A stretch of DNA of 64,000 nt from Jeotgalibacillus malaysiensis (GTDB lineage: Bacteria; Bacillota; Bacilli; Bacillales; Jeotgalibacillaceae), in the NCBI GenBank assembly GCA_000818095.1, contig CP009416.1, positions 742,501 to 806,500 of the forward strand. Direction: 5' to 3'. Below the pieces are notes generated by a model that was given only the letters and a program-made list of their open reading frames with translations, searched no databases and was not told where the DNA came from. Below, piece after piece: positions 56,171 through 64,000 of this stretch. The stretch's first letter is position 1. Each line of letters begins with the position of its first letter. The translations under genes and the position numbers were made by a program.

Positions 56171-57154
56171 ATGACGCAGGTGAAAAATTTACCGCCAAAT
56201 GTAAAAGAAACTGATTTAACAAATTTATTAAAGCAGATGTGGCAGATCCGGTTTTTTGAAGAAAAAGTTGATGAGTTTTTTGCTAAAGGGATGATTCACG
56301 GCACGACGCACTTAGCAGTAGGACAGGAAGCATCAGCTGTCGGTGCAATTGCTGTACTGGAGGATCGCGATAAGATTACGAGTACGCATAGAGGACACGG
56401 ACACTGTATCGCTAAAGGAGCGGAAGTGAACCGGATGATGGCTGAATTATTCGGACGCACAACCGGCTACTGTAAAGGTAAAGGAGGATCAATGCATATT
56501 GCAGATGTTGATAAAGGCAACCTTGGGGCAAACGGAATTGTCGGTGGAGGATTCGCCATTGCAACTGGAGCGGCACTGACTTCCAAAATGAAAAATGAAG
56601 GATTCGTTGTGCTGTGCTTCTTTGGAGATGGTGCATCAAATGAAGGAAGCTTTCATGAAGCGATTAACCTCGCATCTATTTGGAAACTGCCGGTCGTATT
56701 CATTTGTGAAAACAATCAATATGGTATGTCAGGTCCGGTAAAAGAAATGATGAATGTTGAAGACGTGGCCAAGCGCGCGGAAGCCTATGGCATTCCGGGA
56801 GCGGTCGTTGATGGCAACAATATTTTTGATGTCATGAATGGAGTTGGACAGGCTGTGGATCGTGCGAGAAATGGTGAAGGACCTTCGATTGTTGAAGCGA
56901 AGACGTACCGCTGGAAGGGTCATTCAAAGAGTGATGCGAAAAAATACCGTACGCGTGAAGAAGAGCAGGAATGGCGCGCGAAAGATCCGATCAGGCACCT
57001 GCGTGACGTCATGATTGCAGAAGGCTTACTGACAGAGGAAGCAGCCGATGAGATCAAAGCAGCAGCTAAAAAAGAAATTGAGGATTCTGTTGAATTTTCA
57101 AAAGCGAGTCCAATGCCAACAATTGATGACTTAATGGAAGATATCTATGCGTAA
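56171..57154 (+). CDS. 2-oxoacid/acetoin-type dehydrogenase E1 alpha subunit (AcoA-like)
   Basis: A 327-residue thiamine-diphosphate E1 alpha. The TPP motif is GDGASNEGSFHEAINLASIW ... NN, and the phosphorylation-loop region is YRWKGHSKSDAKKYR. Length and the TTHLAVGQEASAVGA start agree with acetoin dehydrogenase AcoA better than with pyruvate dehydrogenase PdhA. With E1 beta it decarboxylates or cleaves a 2-oxo compound and hands the acyl group to E2. The true substrate in this SorC-controlled setting is open. AAGGAGG precedes ATG. Confidence 0.9.
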   Translation: MTQVKNLPPNVKETDLTNLLKQMWQIRFFEEKVDEFFAKGMIHGTTHLAVGQEASAVGAIAVLEDRDKITSTHRGHGHCIAKGAEVNRMMAELFGRTTGYCKGKGGSMHIADVDKGNLGANGIVGGGFAIATGAALTSKMKNEGFVVLCFFGDGASNEGSFHEAINLASIWKLPVVFICENNQYGMSGPVKEMMNVEDVAKRAEAYGIPGAVVDGNNIFDVMNGVGQAVDRARNGEGPSIVEAKTYRWKGHSKSDAKKYRTREEEQEWRAKDPIRHLRDVMIAEGLLTEEAADEIKAAAKKEIEDSVEFSKASPMPTIDDLMEDIYA

Positions 57155-57178
57155 AGCAGAACAAAGGAGCGGAAGGGT

Positions 57179-58159
57179 ATGAGAGAGCTAACGTATTTAG
57201 AAGCGGTCAGGGAAGCTATGAGTCAGGAGATGCGCCAGAATGAAGACGTTTTTATTCTGGGAGAAGATATCGGTGTCTATGGCGGTGCTTTCGGTGTAAC
57301 GCGGAATATGATTGAAGAATTTGGTCCGGAACGTATACGTAATACCCCTATTTCAGAAGCTGCGATCTCTGGAACAGCAGTAGGTGCAGCATTGACGGGA
57401 ATGCGCCCGATCCTGGAGCTTCAGTTTTCAGATTTCATTACGATTGCAATGGATAACATGGTGAATCAGGCGGCAAAGATCCGCTATATGTACGGCGGTA
57501 AAGGGAAAGTGCCGATGGTTCTTCGTACGCCGGCCGGGTCAGGAACCGGAGCAGCTGCCCAGCATTCTCAAAGTCTTGAAGCGTGGATGACCCACGTACC
57601 CGGATTAAAAGTCGTTCAGCCGTCTACTGCTTACGATGCAAAAGGTCTTTTAAAAGCAGCGATGGATGACGATAACCCGGTGATCTTTTATGAACATAAA
57701 TTATGCTACAAAACATCATCAGAGGTACCTGAGGAATTATATTCGATTCCTCTTGGAAAAGCAGATATTAAGCGTGAGGGTAAAGATGTCACGATTGTTG
57801 CCACTGCGATCATGGTTCATAAATCGCTTGAAGCAGCTGAAGCGCTTGAAAAAGAAGGGATCAGCGCAGAGGTCATTGATCCGCGTACGCTTGTGCCATT
57901 AGATACAGATACCATTATTCAATCTGTTAAGAAAACAAGCCGTCTTGTGGTTGTACACGAAGCCGTCAAACGCGGCGGATTCGGCGGGGAGATTGCCAGT
58001 ACAATCGCTGAAAGTGAAGCATTCGATTATCTGGATGCACCGATCAAGCGTCTCGGTGGAAAGGCAGTGCCGATCCCTTATAATCCTGAACTTGAAAAAT
58101 CTGCGATCCCGAGTGTGAATGAGATCGTTGCAGCTGTAAAGGAAACATTAAACCGCTAA
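57179..58159 (+). CDS. 2-oxoacid/acetoin-type dehydrogenase E1 beta subunit (AcoB-like)
   Basis: A 326-residue E1 beta: [20 protein letters not shown], the conserved [20 protein letters not shown], and [20 protein letters not shown]. It pairs with the preceding alpha subunit to form the alpha2-beta2 TPP enzyme. GGAGCGGAAGGGT precedes ATG. The E2 gene follows after 20 bases. Confidence 0.92.
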   Translation: MRELTYLEAVREAMSQEMRQNEDVFILGEDIGVYGGAFGVTRNMIEEFGPERIRNTPISEAAISGTAVGAALTGMRPILELQFSDFITIAMDNMVNQAAKIRYMYGGKGKVPMVLRTPAGSGTGAAAQHSQSLEAWMTHVPGLKVVQPSTAYDAKGLLKAAMDDDNPVIFYEHKLCYKTSSEVPEELYSIPLGKADIKREGKDVTIVATAIMVHKSLEAAEALEKEGISAEVIDPRTLVPLDTDTIIQSVKKTSRLVVVHEAVKRGGFGGEIASTIAESEAFDYLDAPIKRLGGKAVPIPYNPELEKSAIPSVNEIVAAVKETLNR

Positions 58160-58179
58160 TAAAAGGGAGGAACGGGGTT

Positions 58180-59538
58180 ATGGCGAAAGAAATATTCATG
58201 CCAAAGCTCAGCAGCACCATGGAAGTTGGAACGCTGCTGCAGTGGTTTAAAGAAGAAGGTGATTCCGTTGATATTGGAGAGCCTTTATTTGAAATTATGA
58301 CAGATAAGATCAATATCGAAGTAGAGTCGTATGAAGAGGGGATTCTGCTGAAGAAGTATTTCGAAGAGGACGATGAAGTGCCGATTAATCATGTGGTCGG
58401 CTATATCGGAGAGGCAGGGGAAAAAGTACCTGACACACCACCGGGCGAATCAGGTGCAGCGCCGCAGGAGGATGCCGAAGATACAGCAGCTGAAGCCGAA
58501 CCGCAGCAGCGAGCTGAAGCGCAGTCTGAAGCAGCACCTGCCTCACAGGACCATCATTTATCTGATGAGAAAATCAGAGCCACACCTGCTGCGAGAAGAG
58601 TCTCAAGAGAAGAGAGCGTCTCCCTTACTGATGTCTCCGGATCCGGACCAAACGGGAGAATTCATCAGGGTGATGTCATGGCTTTTGTATCCTCGCGTTC
58701 TTCAACAAAAGCAACACCGCTTGCGAAAAAAGTCGCGGAAGGAGAAGGTGTGAACTTGCAGGAGGTCAAAGGAACAGGATCACACGGAAAAATCTATCGT
58801 GCAGACGTTGAAGCTGCCGGTGAGTCCACTCAGACATCTGCTGCAACTGGCGGCAAACGTGTGAAGATGGATGGTATCCGCAAAGTCGTAGCGCAGCGCA
58901 TGCTCCAAAGTAAAACGACAGCGCCACACGTAACCCTGACGACAGAAGTCGATATGACTGAAGCAATCAGTATGCGTAAGCAGCTGCTCGGACCGATTGA
59001 ACAACAGACCGGCTTCAGGGTTTCCTATACAGAGATCATTCTAAAAGCCGTTGCTTATTCATTAACCCGTCATCCGAATATCAATGTTTCTTTAGAAGGA
59101 AATGAGATTGTCTATAAGGATGAGATCAACCTCGGACTTGCAGTCGCTGTTGATAACGGATTAATCGTGCCGGTGGTCAGACATGCAGATCAAAAAGGCC
59201 TTTCAGCACTGACAGCAGAATGCAAACGTCTTGGAAAGGCAGCGCGTGACAGCAAGGTGAAGCCTGAAGAAATGGCAGGAGGTACCTTCACAGTCAGCAA
59301 CCTTGGCATGTATGCGATTGATGCTTTCACACCGGTCATCAACCAGCCTGAATCATCCATTCTGGGCGTCGGACGTATCAACGAAAAGCCTGTCGGTGTA
59401 AATGGTGATATCGTGCTCCGCCCAATGATGGTGCTGAGCCTGTCATTTGATCACCGGGTCATTGACGGTGCTCCGGCTGCTGCATTCTTAACGGAACTGA
59501 AAGAGACACTTGAACAGCCTTTTAAATTACTGGTCTAA
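58180..59538 (+). CDS. Dihydrolipoamide acyltransferase E2 with two peripheral-subunit-binding domains
   Basis: A 452-residue E2. One lipoyl domain (1-80, lipoyl lysine K43 in MTDKINIEVES), an Ala/Pro/Glu-rich linker, then two consecutive E3-binding domains (IRATPAARRVSREESVSLTD and KATPLAKKVAEGEGVNLQEV, each followed by GXGXXG(R/K)I), and the catalytic domain ending in DHRVIDGAPAAAFL. Two binding domains in tandem are less usual than one. GGGAGG precedes ATG. Confidence 0.93.
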   Translation: MAKEIFMPKLSSTMEVGTLLQWFKEEGDSVDIGEPLFEIMTDKINIEVESYEEGILLKKYFEEDDEVPINHVVGYIGEAGEKVPDTPPGESGAAPQEDAEDTAAEAEPQQRAEAQSEAAPASQDHHLSDEKIRATPAARRVSREESVSLTDVSGSGPNGRIHQGDVMAFVSSRSSTKATPLAKKVAEGEGVNLQEVKGTGSHGKIYRADVEAAGESTQTSAATGGKRVKMDGIRKVVAQRMLQSKTTAPHVTLTTEVDMTEAISMRKQLLGPIEQQTGFRVSYTEIILKAVAYSLTRHPNINVSLEGNEIVYKDEINLGLAVAVDNGLIVPVVRHADQKGLSALTAECKRLGKAARDSKVKPEEMAGGTFTVSNLGMYAIDAFTPVINQPESSILGVGRINEKPVGVNGDIVLRPMMVLSLSFDHRVIDGAPAAAFLTELKETLEQPFKLLV

Positions 59539-59551
59539 GGAGTAGATTCTA

Positions 59552-60922
59552 TTGAATATTTATGAAGTGGTTGTGATCGGTGGAGGTCCCGGTGGTTATG
59601 TCGCTGCGATCCGTGCAGCGAAGCTTGGGAAAAAGGTAGCACTGGTAGAGGCACGTGACCTTGGGGGTACCTGTCTGAACCGCGGGTGTATTCCATCTAA
59701 AACACTGCTGCGGCATGCAGAAGTAATCGAAAGTATTGAAAAAGCCAAAAGCTGGGGAATTGAAACAGGCGAGCTGACATTTTCATTATCCAAAATGCTG
59801 GCGCGCAAAGACGCTGTTATACAGCAATTAAGAAACGGTATTTCATACTTATTGAAGCAGGGAAAGATTGATGTATATAACGGATTTGCTCAGGTCAAAA
59901 GCGGCGGTGACATCACGATTCAGCTTGCTGACAAGGAAGAGGTCATCCATGCTGAAAAAACAATTCTCGCAACCGGCTCAAAGCCGATCGTACCGCCAAT
60001 TGACGGAATTGAAACAGCCAAATACTACACGAGTGATACGATTTTCAATATCGAAAAGATTCCTGAATCAATGGTCATCGTAGGAGGAGGCATCATTGGC
60101 GTTGAGCTTGCGTGTATTTTTGCGAGTCTGAAGGTACCCGTCACAATCATCGAAATGGGTGACAGAATCATACCCGGTGAGGAACCGGAAGCATCAAAAG
60201 CACTTGCTAAGTCGTTGAAGAAGAAAGGGATCTCCATTCTGACTAAAACGAAAGTGATGAAAATTGATCAGCAACAGATCCATATCGAAACGGATCAGGG
60301 GAAGAAAGAAATATTTGAAACCGAAGCCATCCTGATGGCTGTAGGCCGGGCGCCGAATACATCCGCTTTTTCCGAATTGAATCTGGAGATGGATGGTCCT
60401 TTCGTTAAAGTGAATGAAGAAATGATCACAAGTAACCCCGCAGTCTATGCAGTCGGGGATGTCATTGGTGGATGGCTACTTGCCCATTCAGCCAGCGCAG
60501 AAGGAATGATTGCTGCTGCAAATGCAGCCGGTGAAAAACAGACCATTAACTATCAACTCGTTCCAAGATGTGTCTACACAAGCCCTGAAGTTGCCAGTGT
60601 CGGCATGACAGAAGCAGAAGCAAAGCAAAAGGGAATCGACTATAAAGTAGTGACTGTTCCGCACTCAGGTAATGGCAGAGCTTTGGCTCACGGAGAAGCG
60701 GAAGGCTTCACGAAGCTGATTGCAGGCACCAAATATGGAGAAATACTGGGCGTTCTGATGGTTGGACCGCACGTAACTGAAATGATTGCCGAACCTTCAG
60801 CTTTCATTCATCTGGAAGGTACTGTGGATGAACTGGCTTCAATGATTCATGCTCATCCTACCATCACAGAAAGTCTTTACGAAGCAGCTGCTTCATGGAC
60901 TGGACAGGGCGTTCACCACTGA
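59552..60922 (+). CDS. Dihydrolipoamide dehydrogenase E3
   Basis: A 456-residue flavoprotein disulfide reductase that reoxidises the E2 lipoyl group with NAD. FAD site GGGPGG, redox pair C41/C46 in GGTCLNRGCIPSK, NAD site GGGIIGVE, and the C-terminal histidine-glutamate HAHPTITE. The start is TTG with AAGGAG 9 bases upstream. Last gene of the complex, dedicated to it by position. Confidence 0.94.
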   Translation: MNIYEVVVIGGGPGGYVAAIRAAKLGKKVALVEARDLGGTCLNRGCIPSKTLLRHAEVIESIEKAKSWGIETGELTFSLSKMLARKDAVIQQLRNGISYLLKQGKIDVYNGFAQVKSGGDITIQLADKEEVIHAEKTILATGSKPIVPPIDGIETAKYYTSDTIFNIEKIPESMVIVGGGIIGVELACIFASLKVPVTIIEMGDRIIPGEEPEASKALAKSLKKKGISILTKTKVMKIDQQQIHIETDQGKKEIFETEAILMAVGRAPNTSAFSELNLEMDGPFVKVNEEMITSNPAVYAVGDVIGGWLLAHSASAEGMIAAANAAGEKQTINYQLVPRCVYTSPEVASVGMTEAEAKQKGIDYKVVTVPHSGNGRALAHGEAEGFTKLIAGTKYGEILGVLMVGPHVTEMIAEPSAFIHLEGTVDELASMIHAHPTITESLYEAAASWTGQGVHH

Positions 60923-61015
60923 CAAATGGTTCATCTCAAATCCAGCCGGCACATGTTATAATCTTAACAGGATGATTCAATTAATGTAAAAACAGGATGT
61001 AATCGAAGTACAATT

Positions 61016-61036
61016 AGAAACCGCTTACATTTGTTT
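61016..61036 (+). promoter_or_regulatory. Candidate cre and SorC half-site before the SorC gene
   Basis: AGAAACCGCTTACA (61016-61029) fits cre except for its first base. It overlaps ACATTTGTTT (61027-61036), a half-site of the 27-bp palindrome. The second half is only weakly present. Confidence 0.5.
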
Positions 61037-61071
61037 TACTAATCTAAATCAAATGAGAAGGTGCAGCGATC

Positions 61072-62007
61072 ATGAATTGGGATGAGCGAAGGCAAATCGT
61101 AAAAGTATCAACACTATACTATTTTGAAGGTATGACACAGGCAGAAATTGCAAAAAAAATCGGCGTGTCCCGTCCTTTAATATCAAAATTACTAAACAAG
61201 GCCCGGGAACACGGGATTGTTGAAATCTATATTAAAGATGAAAATGCACATACAGTTGAACTGGAAAATCGACTTGAAAAAAAGTACGGCCTGAAAGAAG
61301 CGATTGTGGTTCCTTCAGCCGGCAGAAGTCCGGAAATGGTCAAGCACTCACTGGGAAAAGCAGCCTCAGTGTATGTATCTAAAAATATTGGCGACAAAAA
61401 ATCACTCGGCATATCCTGGGGCACCACACTGGCAAAGTTCGTAGAGGAATATCCTTATGAAACCCATCAGGAATTAAAGGTTATTCCTCTAGTCGGCGGC
61501 ATGGGTAGAAAACTCGTTGAAGTGCATTCCAACCTGCTTGCCTATCAGCTGGCGCAGAAGATGAACACGACCTGCTCCTATCTATACGCGCCCGCTATGG
61601 TTGAAAACGAAGAACTAAAAAAACGACTTGTTGAGTCAGAGGATATTTCAATGGTCCTTGAAGAAGGACGCAATGTAAATATGGCAGTGGTCGGAATGGG
61701 GACTCCTTTCGAGCAGTCCACCATGACAACCATGGATTATCTGAAAGAGGATCACTTAAAGGCACTGAAAGAGGCCGGAGCCGTTGGTGACATTGGCTCA
61801 CGCTTTTTCGACCAACATGGTCAGCAAATCAAACATCCATTGAATGACATGGTCATCGGGCTGGATATCGAAGAATACAAAAAAATTCCTGAGCTGATTG
61901 GAATTGTGGAAGGCACACATAAAGCAGAAGGGATCAAAGCCGCTTTAAAGGGCGGTTACCTGAATGTTTTAGTGATTGATGATAAGACGGCGTCTTTGAT
62001 TCTTTGA
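61072..62007 (+). CDS. SorC-family sugar-binding transcriptional regulator
   Basis: A 311-residue regulator with an N-terminal helix-turn-helix (YYFEGMTQAEIAKKIGVSRP, LISKLLNKAREHGIV) and the SorC effector domain (SLGISWGTTLAKFVEEYPY, VIPLVGGMGRK, AVVGMGTPFE, GIKAALKGGYLNVLVIDDKT), which binds phosphorylated sugars. It most likely reads the 27-bp sites before gutM and before the E1-E2-E3 operon and so ties the PTS to the dehydrogenase complex. AGAAGGTGCAGCGATC precedes ATG. Confidence 0.9.
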   Translation: MNWDERRQIVKVSTLYYFEGMTQAEIAKKIGVSRPLISKLLNKAREHGIVEIYIKDENAHTVELENRLEKKYGLKEAIVVPSAGRSPEMVKHSLGKAASVYVSKNIGDKKSLGISWGTTLAKFVEEYPYETHQELKVIPLVGGMGRKLVEVHSNLLAYQLAQKMNTTCSYLYAPAMVENEELKKRLVESEDISMVLEEGRNVNMAVVGMGTPFEQSTMTTMDYLKEDHLKALKEAGAVGDIGSRFFDQHGQQIKHPLNDMVIGLDIEEYKKIPELIGIVEGTHKAEGIKAALKGGYLNVLVIDDKTASLIL

Positions 62008-62094
62008 TTAAATCAAGAAAACGTAAGAACTATAGAGGTACCTCTTATCAAGAGTGATTTTGAACAAACAAATATCTATCGCGTTTTCAGACAT

Positions 62095-62132
62095 GACTCC
62101 TTCTCGTATAACGGGAAGGAGCTTTTATTATT
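62095..62132 (+). terminator. Terminator of the SorC gene
   Basis: CTCCTTCTCG / CGGGAAGGAG stem followed by CTTTTATT. Confidence 0.75.
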
Positions 62133-62233
62133 TAGAGAATGATTTTTAAAATTTTGTATCATATAAAGGGTTTTTATATAACTCAGACGAAATCAAACCA
62201 ATGTATATGTGAATAAGAAGGAGAGAAAGGTCA

Positions 62234-62410
62234 ATGAAAGCAGATAGCAGAATTCTAGAAGTAACAAAAGTTTTATCTCTGGTTGTAATTGCAATCAGCT
62301 CTGTATTTATTGCTTTTTCGCTAACTCAGAGTATGACTCTTTTAGAGGTTATAGGTGATAATTTAAATGGTATAAATACTGTCTTGTTTGATTTGCTGAA
62401 TAAAGAGTAA
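62234..62410 (+). CDS. Small membrane protein (58 residues)
   Basis: The frame begins MKADSRILEVTKVLSLVVIA and holds one hydrophobic helix (about 12-32, VLSLVVIAISSVFIAFSL), followed by a short polar tail ending LFDLLNKE. AAGGAGAGAAAGG is a good RBS 8 bases before ATG. Not recognised; no paralogue in the window. A hairpin with CCCTGTC / GACAGGG stem follows at 62424-62476. Confidence 0.6.
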   Translation: MKADSRILEVTKVLSLVVIAISSVFIAFSLTQSMTLLEVIGDNLNGINTVLFDLLNKE

Positions 62411-62557
62411 ATTGAATTCATCCCTGTCCTGAAAATAATTCTAAACATCTATTAGTGTTTCTAAGACAGGGAAGCTTTCACTAAATGAGACATATGTACT
62501 TAAGTTTAAAGTTATTAGAAAGGCTTATTAAGCATCATACGCTTTTCTTCTGCTTTC

Positions 62558-62641
62558 TTAGCTTTCTTTTTTCTTACTGCCAGCAGCGACAATCCCACCA
62601 ATCAATGCTACAGCAATAGCTACCCAAGTCAAAAAACTCAT
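62558..62641 (-). CDS. Micro-protein (27 residues), possibly frameshifted
   Basis: Behind GGAGAGGATCTA the frame reads MSFLTWVAIAVALIGGIVAA then GSKKKES and stop: a single membrane helix with a basic end. One base shift in the A-run after GGCAGTAAG would continue KKAKKAEEKRMMLNKPF, so the longer product may be the original. The 5' part is well supported by its RBS. Confidence 0.5.
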   Translation of the reverse strand: MSFLTWVAIAVALIGGIVAAGSKKKES

Positions 62642-62692
62642 TAGATCCTCTCCTTTCCTTGAAATTAAAATTGTGATTCCTAGTCTATAAAT

Positions 62693-63178
62693 TTAATTCA
62701 ACAATTGATTTAAGCTCTCTTCATCTTCTAAAGAATTCTGTATCAAATTTGTCAGATCTTCTTCATTTTCAATGTCGTTCAATTCTATTCCATACGATTC
62801 CTGTAAATTCTCCCGAGTGATCTTATACTCATTCACTTCACCCTCAGTATCAAAATGGAAGCTTACCCAGTCCACATTTTGCAGCAACGTAAATAAGTAA
62901 GAGGCATTGTTGAGCACTGTTTCTTGTTCATCTAACTGTGATTTGGTCCAATCATAGTTCACAGTGATCCCATATGGTTCATCTTTTGTCTGAAGCTCTA
63001 AACCACTAAAATGATTTGCACCCTGTAAATTAACTATAGAATTAACTACTGCGCTATTGTCACCAACATATGAACCTTTATGTTGGAATAAATCAACGTC
63101 ATTTTCATTTGAATTGCAGGCACTTAAGAAGAGTATGATTGATAGTGGTATAAACAAAAACTTAAACTTCTCTCGCAA
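62693..63178 (-). CDS. DUF4825-type lipoprotein
   Basis: A 161-residue secreted lipoprotein: signal MREKFKFLFIPLSIILFLSA with lipobox LSAC (C21), then VDLFQHKGSYVGDNSAVVNS, the DUF4825 opening, and YGITVNYDW. Anchored to the outer face of the membrane. Function unknown; DUF4825 also occurs attached to sporulation or BlaR-type membrane proteins. It has a very acidic C-terminus. Confidence 0.8.
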   Translation of the reverse strand: MREKFKFLFIPLSIILFLSACNSNENDVDLFQHKGSYVGDNSAVVNSIVNLQGANHFSGLELQTKDEPYGITVNYDWTKSQLDEQETVLNNASYLFTLLQNVDWVSFHFDTEGEVNEYKITRENLQESYGIELNDIENEEDLTNLIQNSLEDEESLNQLLN

Positions 63179-63437
63179 ATTGATCCCCCATTCATACGCC
63201 AGATAGACTTTAACTGACTCTGCTTTTTAAATGTAACTTTGCTTATCATCTCTACATTAGGTTAACATAAATATTACCATTAATTCTTAAAATTCCTTTA
63301 TTTATAGTTTGGTCGAAGGAATAAGCACTATTTCAATCATGAAATTATATTTGTCACATCACTAACCCAACAATCTCCTGTATAGTTAAAGCAATAACTG
63401 GAAAACAAACGCTACAAACAACCAAGGGGGAGTTCAC

Positions 63438-64000
63438 ATGCGTAACATCATCCTATCAACCGAAAGCGGCGCCGACCTGCCGAAGGATCTAGTTGAAAAG
63501 TACAACCTGCAAGTCGTTCCTATGCACATCGTAATGGACGGAAAAGATTATCTGGACGGCACTTTACCAGTCCAGGGCATCTATGACTACTATGACCGCA
63601 CGAAGAAAATACCTTCCACCACCGCCACGAATATTCACGAGTACCAGGAGTTTTTCACATCAATCAAAGAACAGTACCCTGACAGCACCATCATACATAT
63701 CGGCTATACATCACAGGCATCCTCATCCTTTCAAAACGCAGTCATCGCTGTAGAAGAATTCGAAAACCTCCACCTGATCGACGCGCTAAACGTAACCGGA
63801 GGACTAGCAGTAGTTGTCTTATATGCCGCTGACTTACTCGAAAAAGAACCTGATATCGAACCCGAACTCTTAATCGGAAAAATAAAAGCAGTCGTTCCAA
63901 AATCAAAACTCGCCTTCATCCCAGGCAGCCTGGAATTCCTAAAAGCAGGAGGCCGCGTCAGCAACATGGCTTCCCTGATCGGCGCACTGTTGAAAATAAA
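63438..64000 (+). CDS. DegV-family fatty-acid-binding protein, 5' part (cut by window end)
   Basis: At least 187 codons of a DegV protein, which binds a fatty acid and presents it to the fatty-acid kinase FakA in Firmicutes. It shows ILSTESGADLPKDLVEKYNL, PSTTATNIHEYQEFFTSIKE, HIGYTSQASSSFQNA and the lipid-contact region PGSLEFLKAGGRVSNMASLI. AAGGGGGAG precedes ATG 63438. The 3' end lies beyond the window. Confidence 0.92.
   Translation, partial: MRNIILSTESGADLPKDLVEKYNLQVVPMHIVMDGKDYLDGTLPVQGIYDYYDRTKKIPSTTATNIHEYQEFFTSIKEQYPDSTIIHIGYTSQASSSFQNAVIAVEEFENLHLIDALNVTGGLAVVVLYAADLLEKEPDIEPELLIGKIKAVVPKSKLAFIPGSLEFLKAGGRVSNMASLIGALLKI

Noticed and set aside
56171-60922. Housekeeping pyruvate dehydrogenase operon
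   Set aside because: E1 alpha is shorter than PdhA and AcoA-like, and the operon shares an operator with a sugar PTS operon.

Overview
The window is chromosomal DNA from a low-GC Firmicute of the order Bacillales (Bacillaceae/Caryophanaceae type; Jeotgalibacillus-like is only a guess). The evidence is strong AGGAGG ribosome binding sites, frequent TTG/GTG starts, SigA promoters, CcpA cre sites, a CIRCE operator, and a gene order from the tsa genes to groEL that follows Bacillus subtilis ydiB-ydiL-groESL. Both ends are cut: the window opens inside a 23S rRNA gene and closes inside a DegV-family gene.

Bases 1-15400 are core genome: 23S (3' part), 5S, initiator tRNA-Met and tRNA-Asp, then tsaE-tsaB-rimI-tsaD (tRNA t6A modification plus ribosomal acetyltransferase), an MFS transporter, a dense cluster of DnaA boxes, the ABC-F gene ydiF, rex, tatA-tatC, ydiK-ydiL, and groES-groEL behind a perfect CIRCE. 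Several copies of a 129-bp hairpin repeat and two inverted copies of a 21-bp-period tandem repeat lie between these genes.

Bases 15400-37000 are accessory and partly decayed. They hold a broken EAL-domain gene, hxlR, a chimeric ORF, bioB with a BirA operator, a broken hydrolase, and an Rrf2 regulator with two quinone-stress type oxidoreductases. Next comes a 9-kb sugar cluster: TIM-barrel isomerase, two Gfo/Idh/MocA dehydrogenases, a complete ABC importer, and a LacI regulator carrying a second domain homologous to the importer's own binding protein. Then follow a thioesterase, a 5'-truncated Zn alcohol dehydrogenase next to an IS scar, yoxD, hxlB-hxlA (formaldehyde fixation), an Old-Yellow-Enzyme/Pgi scar, and an iron alcohol dehydrogenase. 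A 46-bp bipartite element occurs as direct repeats upstream of hxlR and of hxlA, 19 kb apart.

Bases 37000-44400 hold miscellaneous genes: an esterase, SDR, Nudix, DinB-like protein, DUF418 and small membrane proteins, two of them paralogous. Bases 44500-51600 form an acyl-CoA degradation locus (two acyl-CoA dehydrogenases, SDR, 3-hydroxyacyl-CoA dehydrogenase, thioesterase, APH-like protein). Its TetR gene is inside the locus and matching palindromes precede both transcription units.

Bases 51700-62000 look like one regulon: gutM-srlAEB (glucitol-family PTS), a SAF-domain NAD-dependent oxidoreductase, and an AcoABC/Lpd-type 2-oxoacid or diketone dehydrogenase complex, followed by a SorC-family regulator. 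Matching 27-bp palindromes precede both operons and a half-site precedes the regulator. No sorbitol-6-phosphate dehydrogenase is present, so the pathway is probably not ordinary sorbitol use. The window ends with small membrane/lipoprotein genes and degV.
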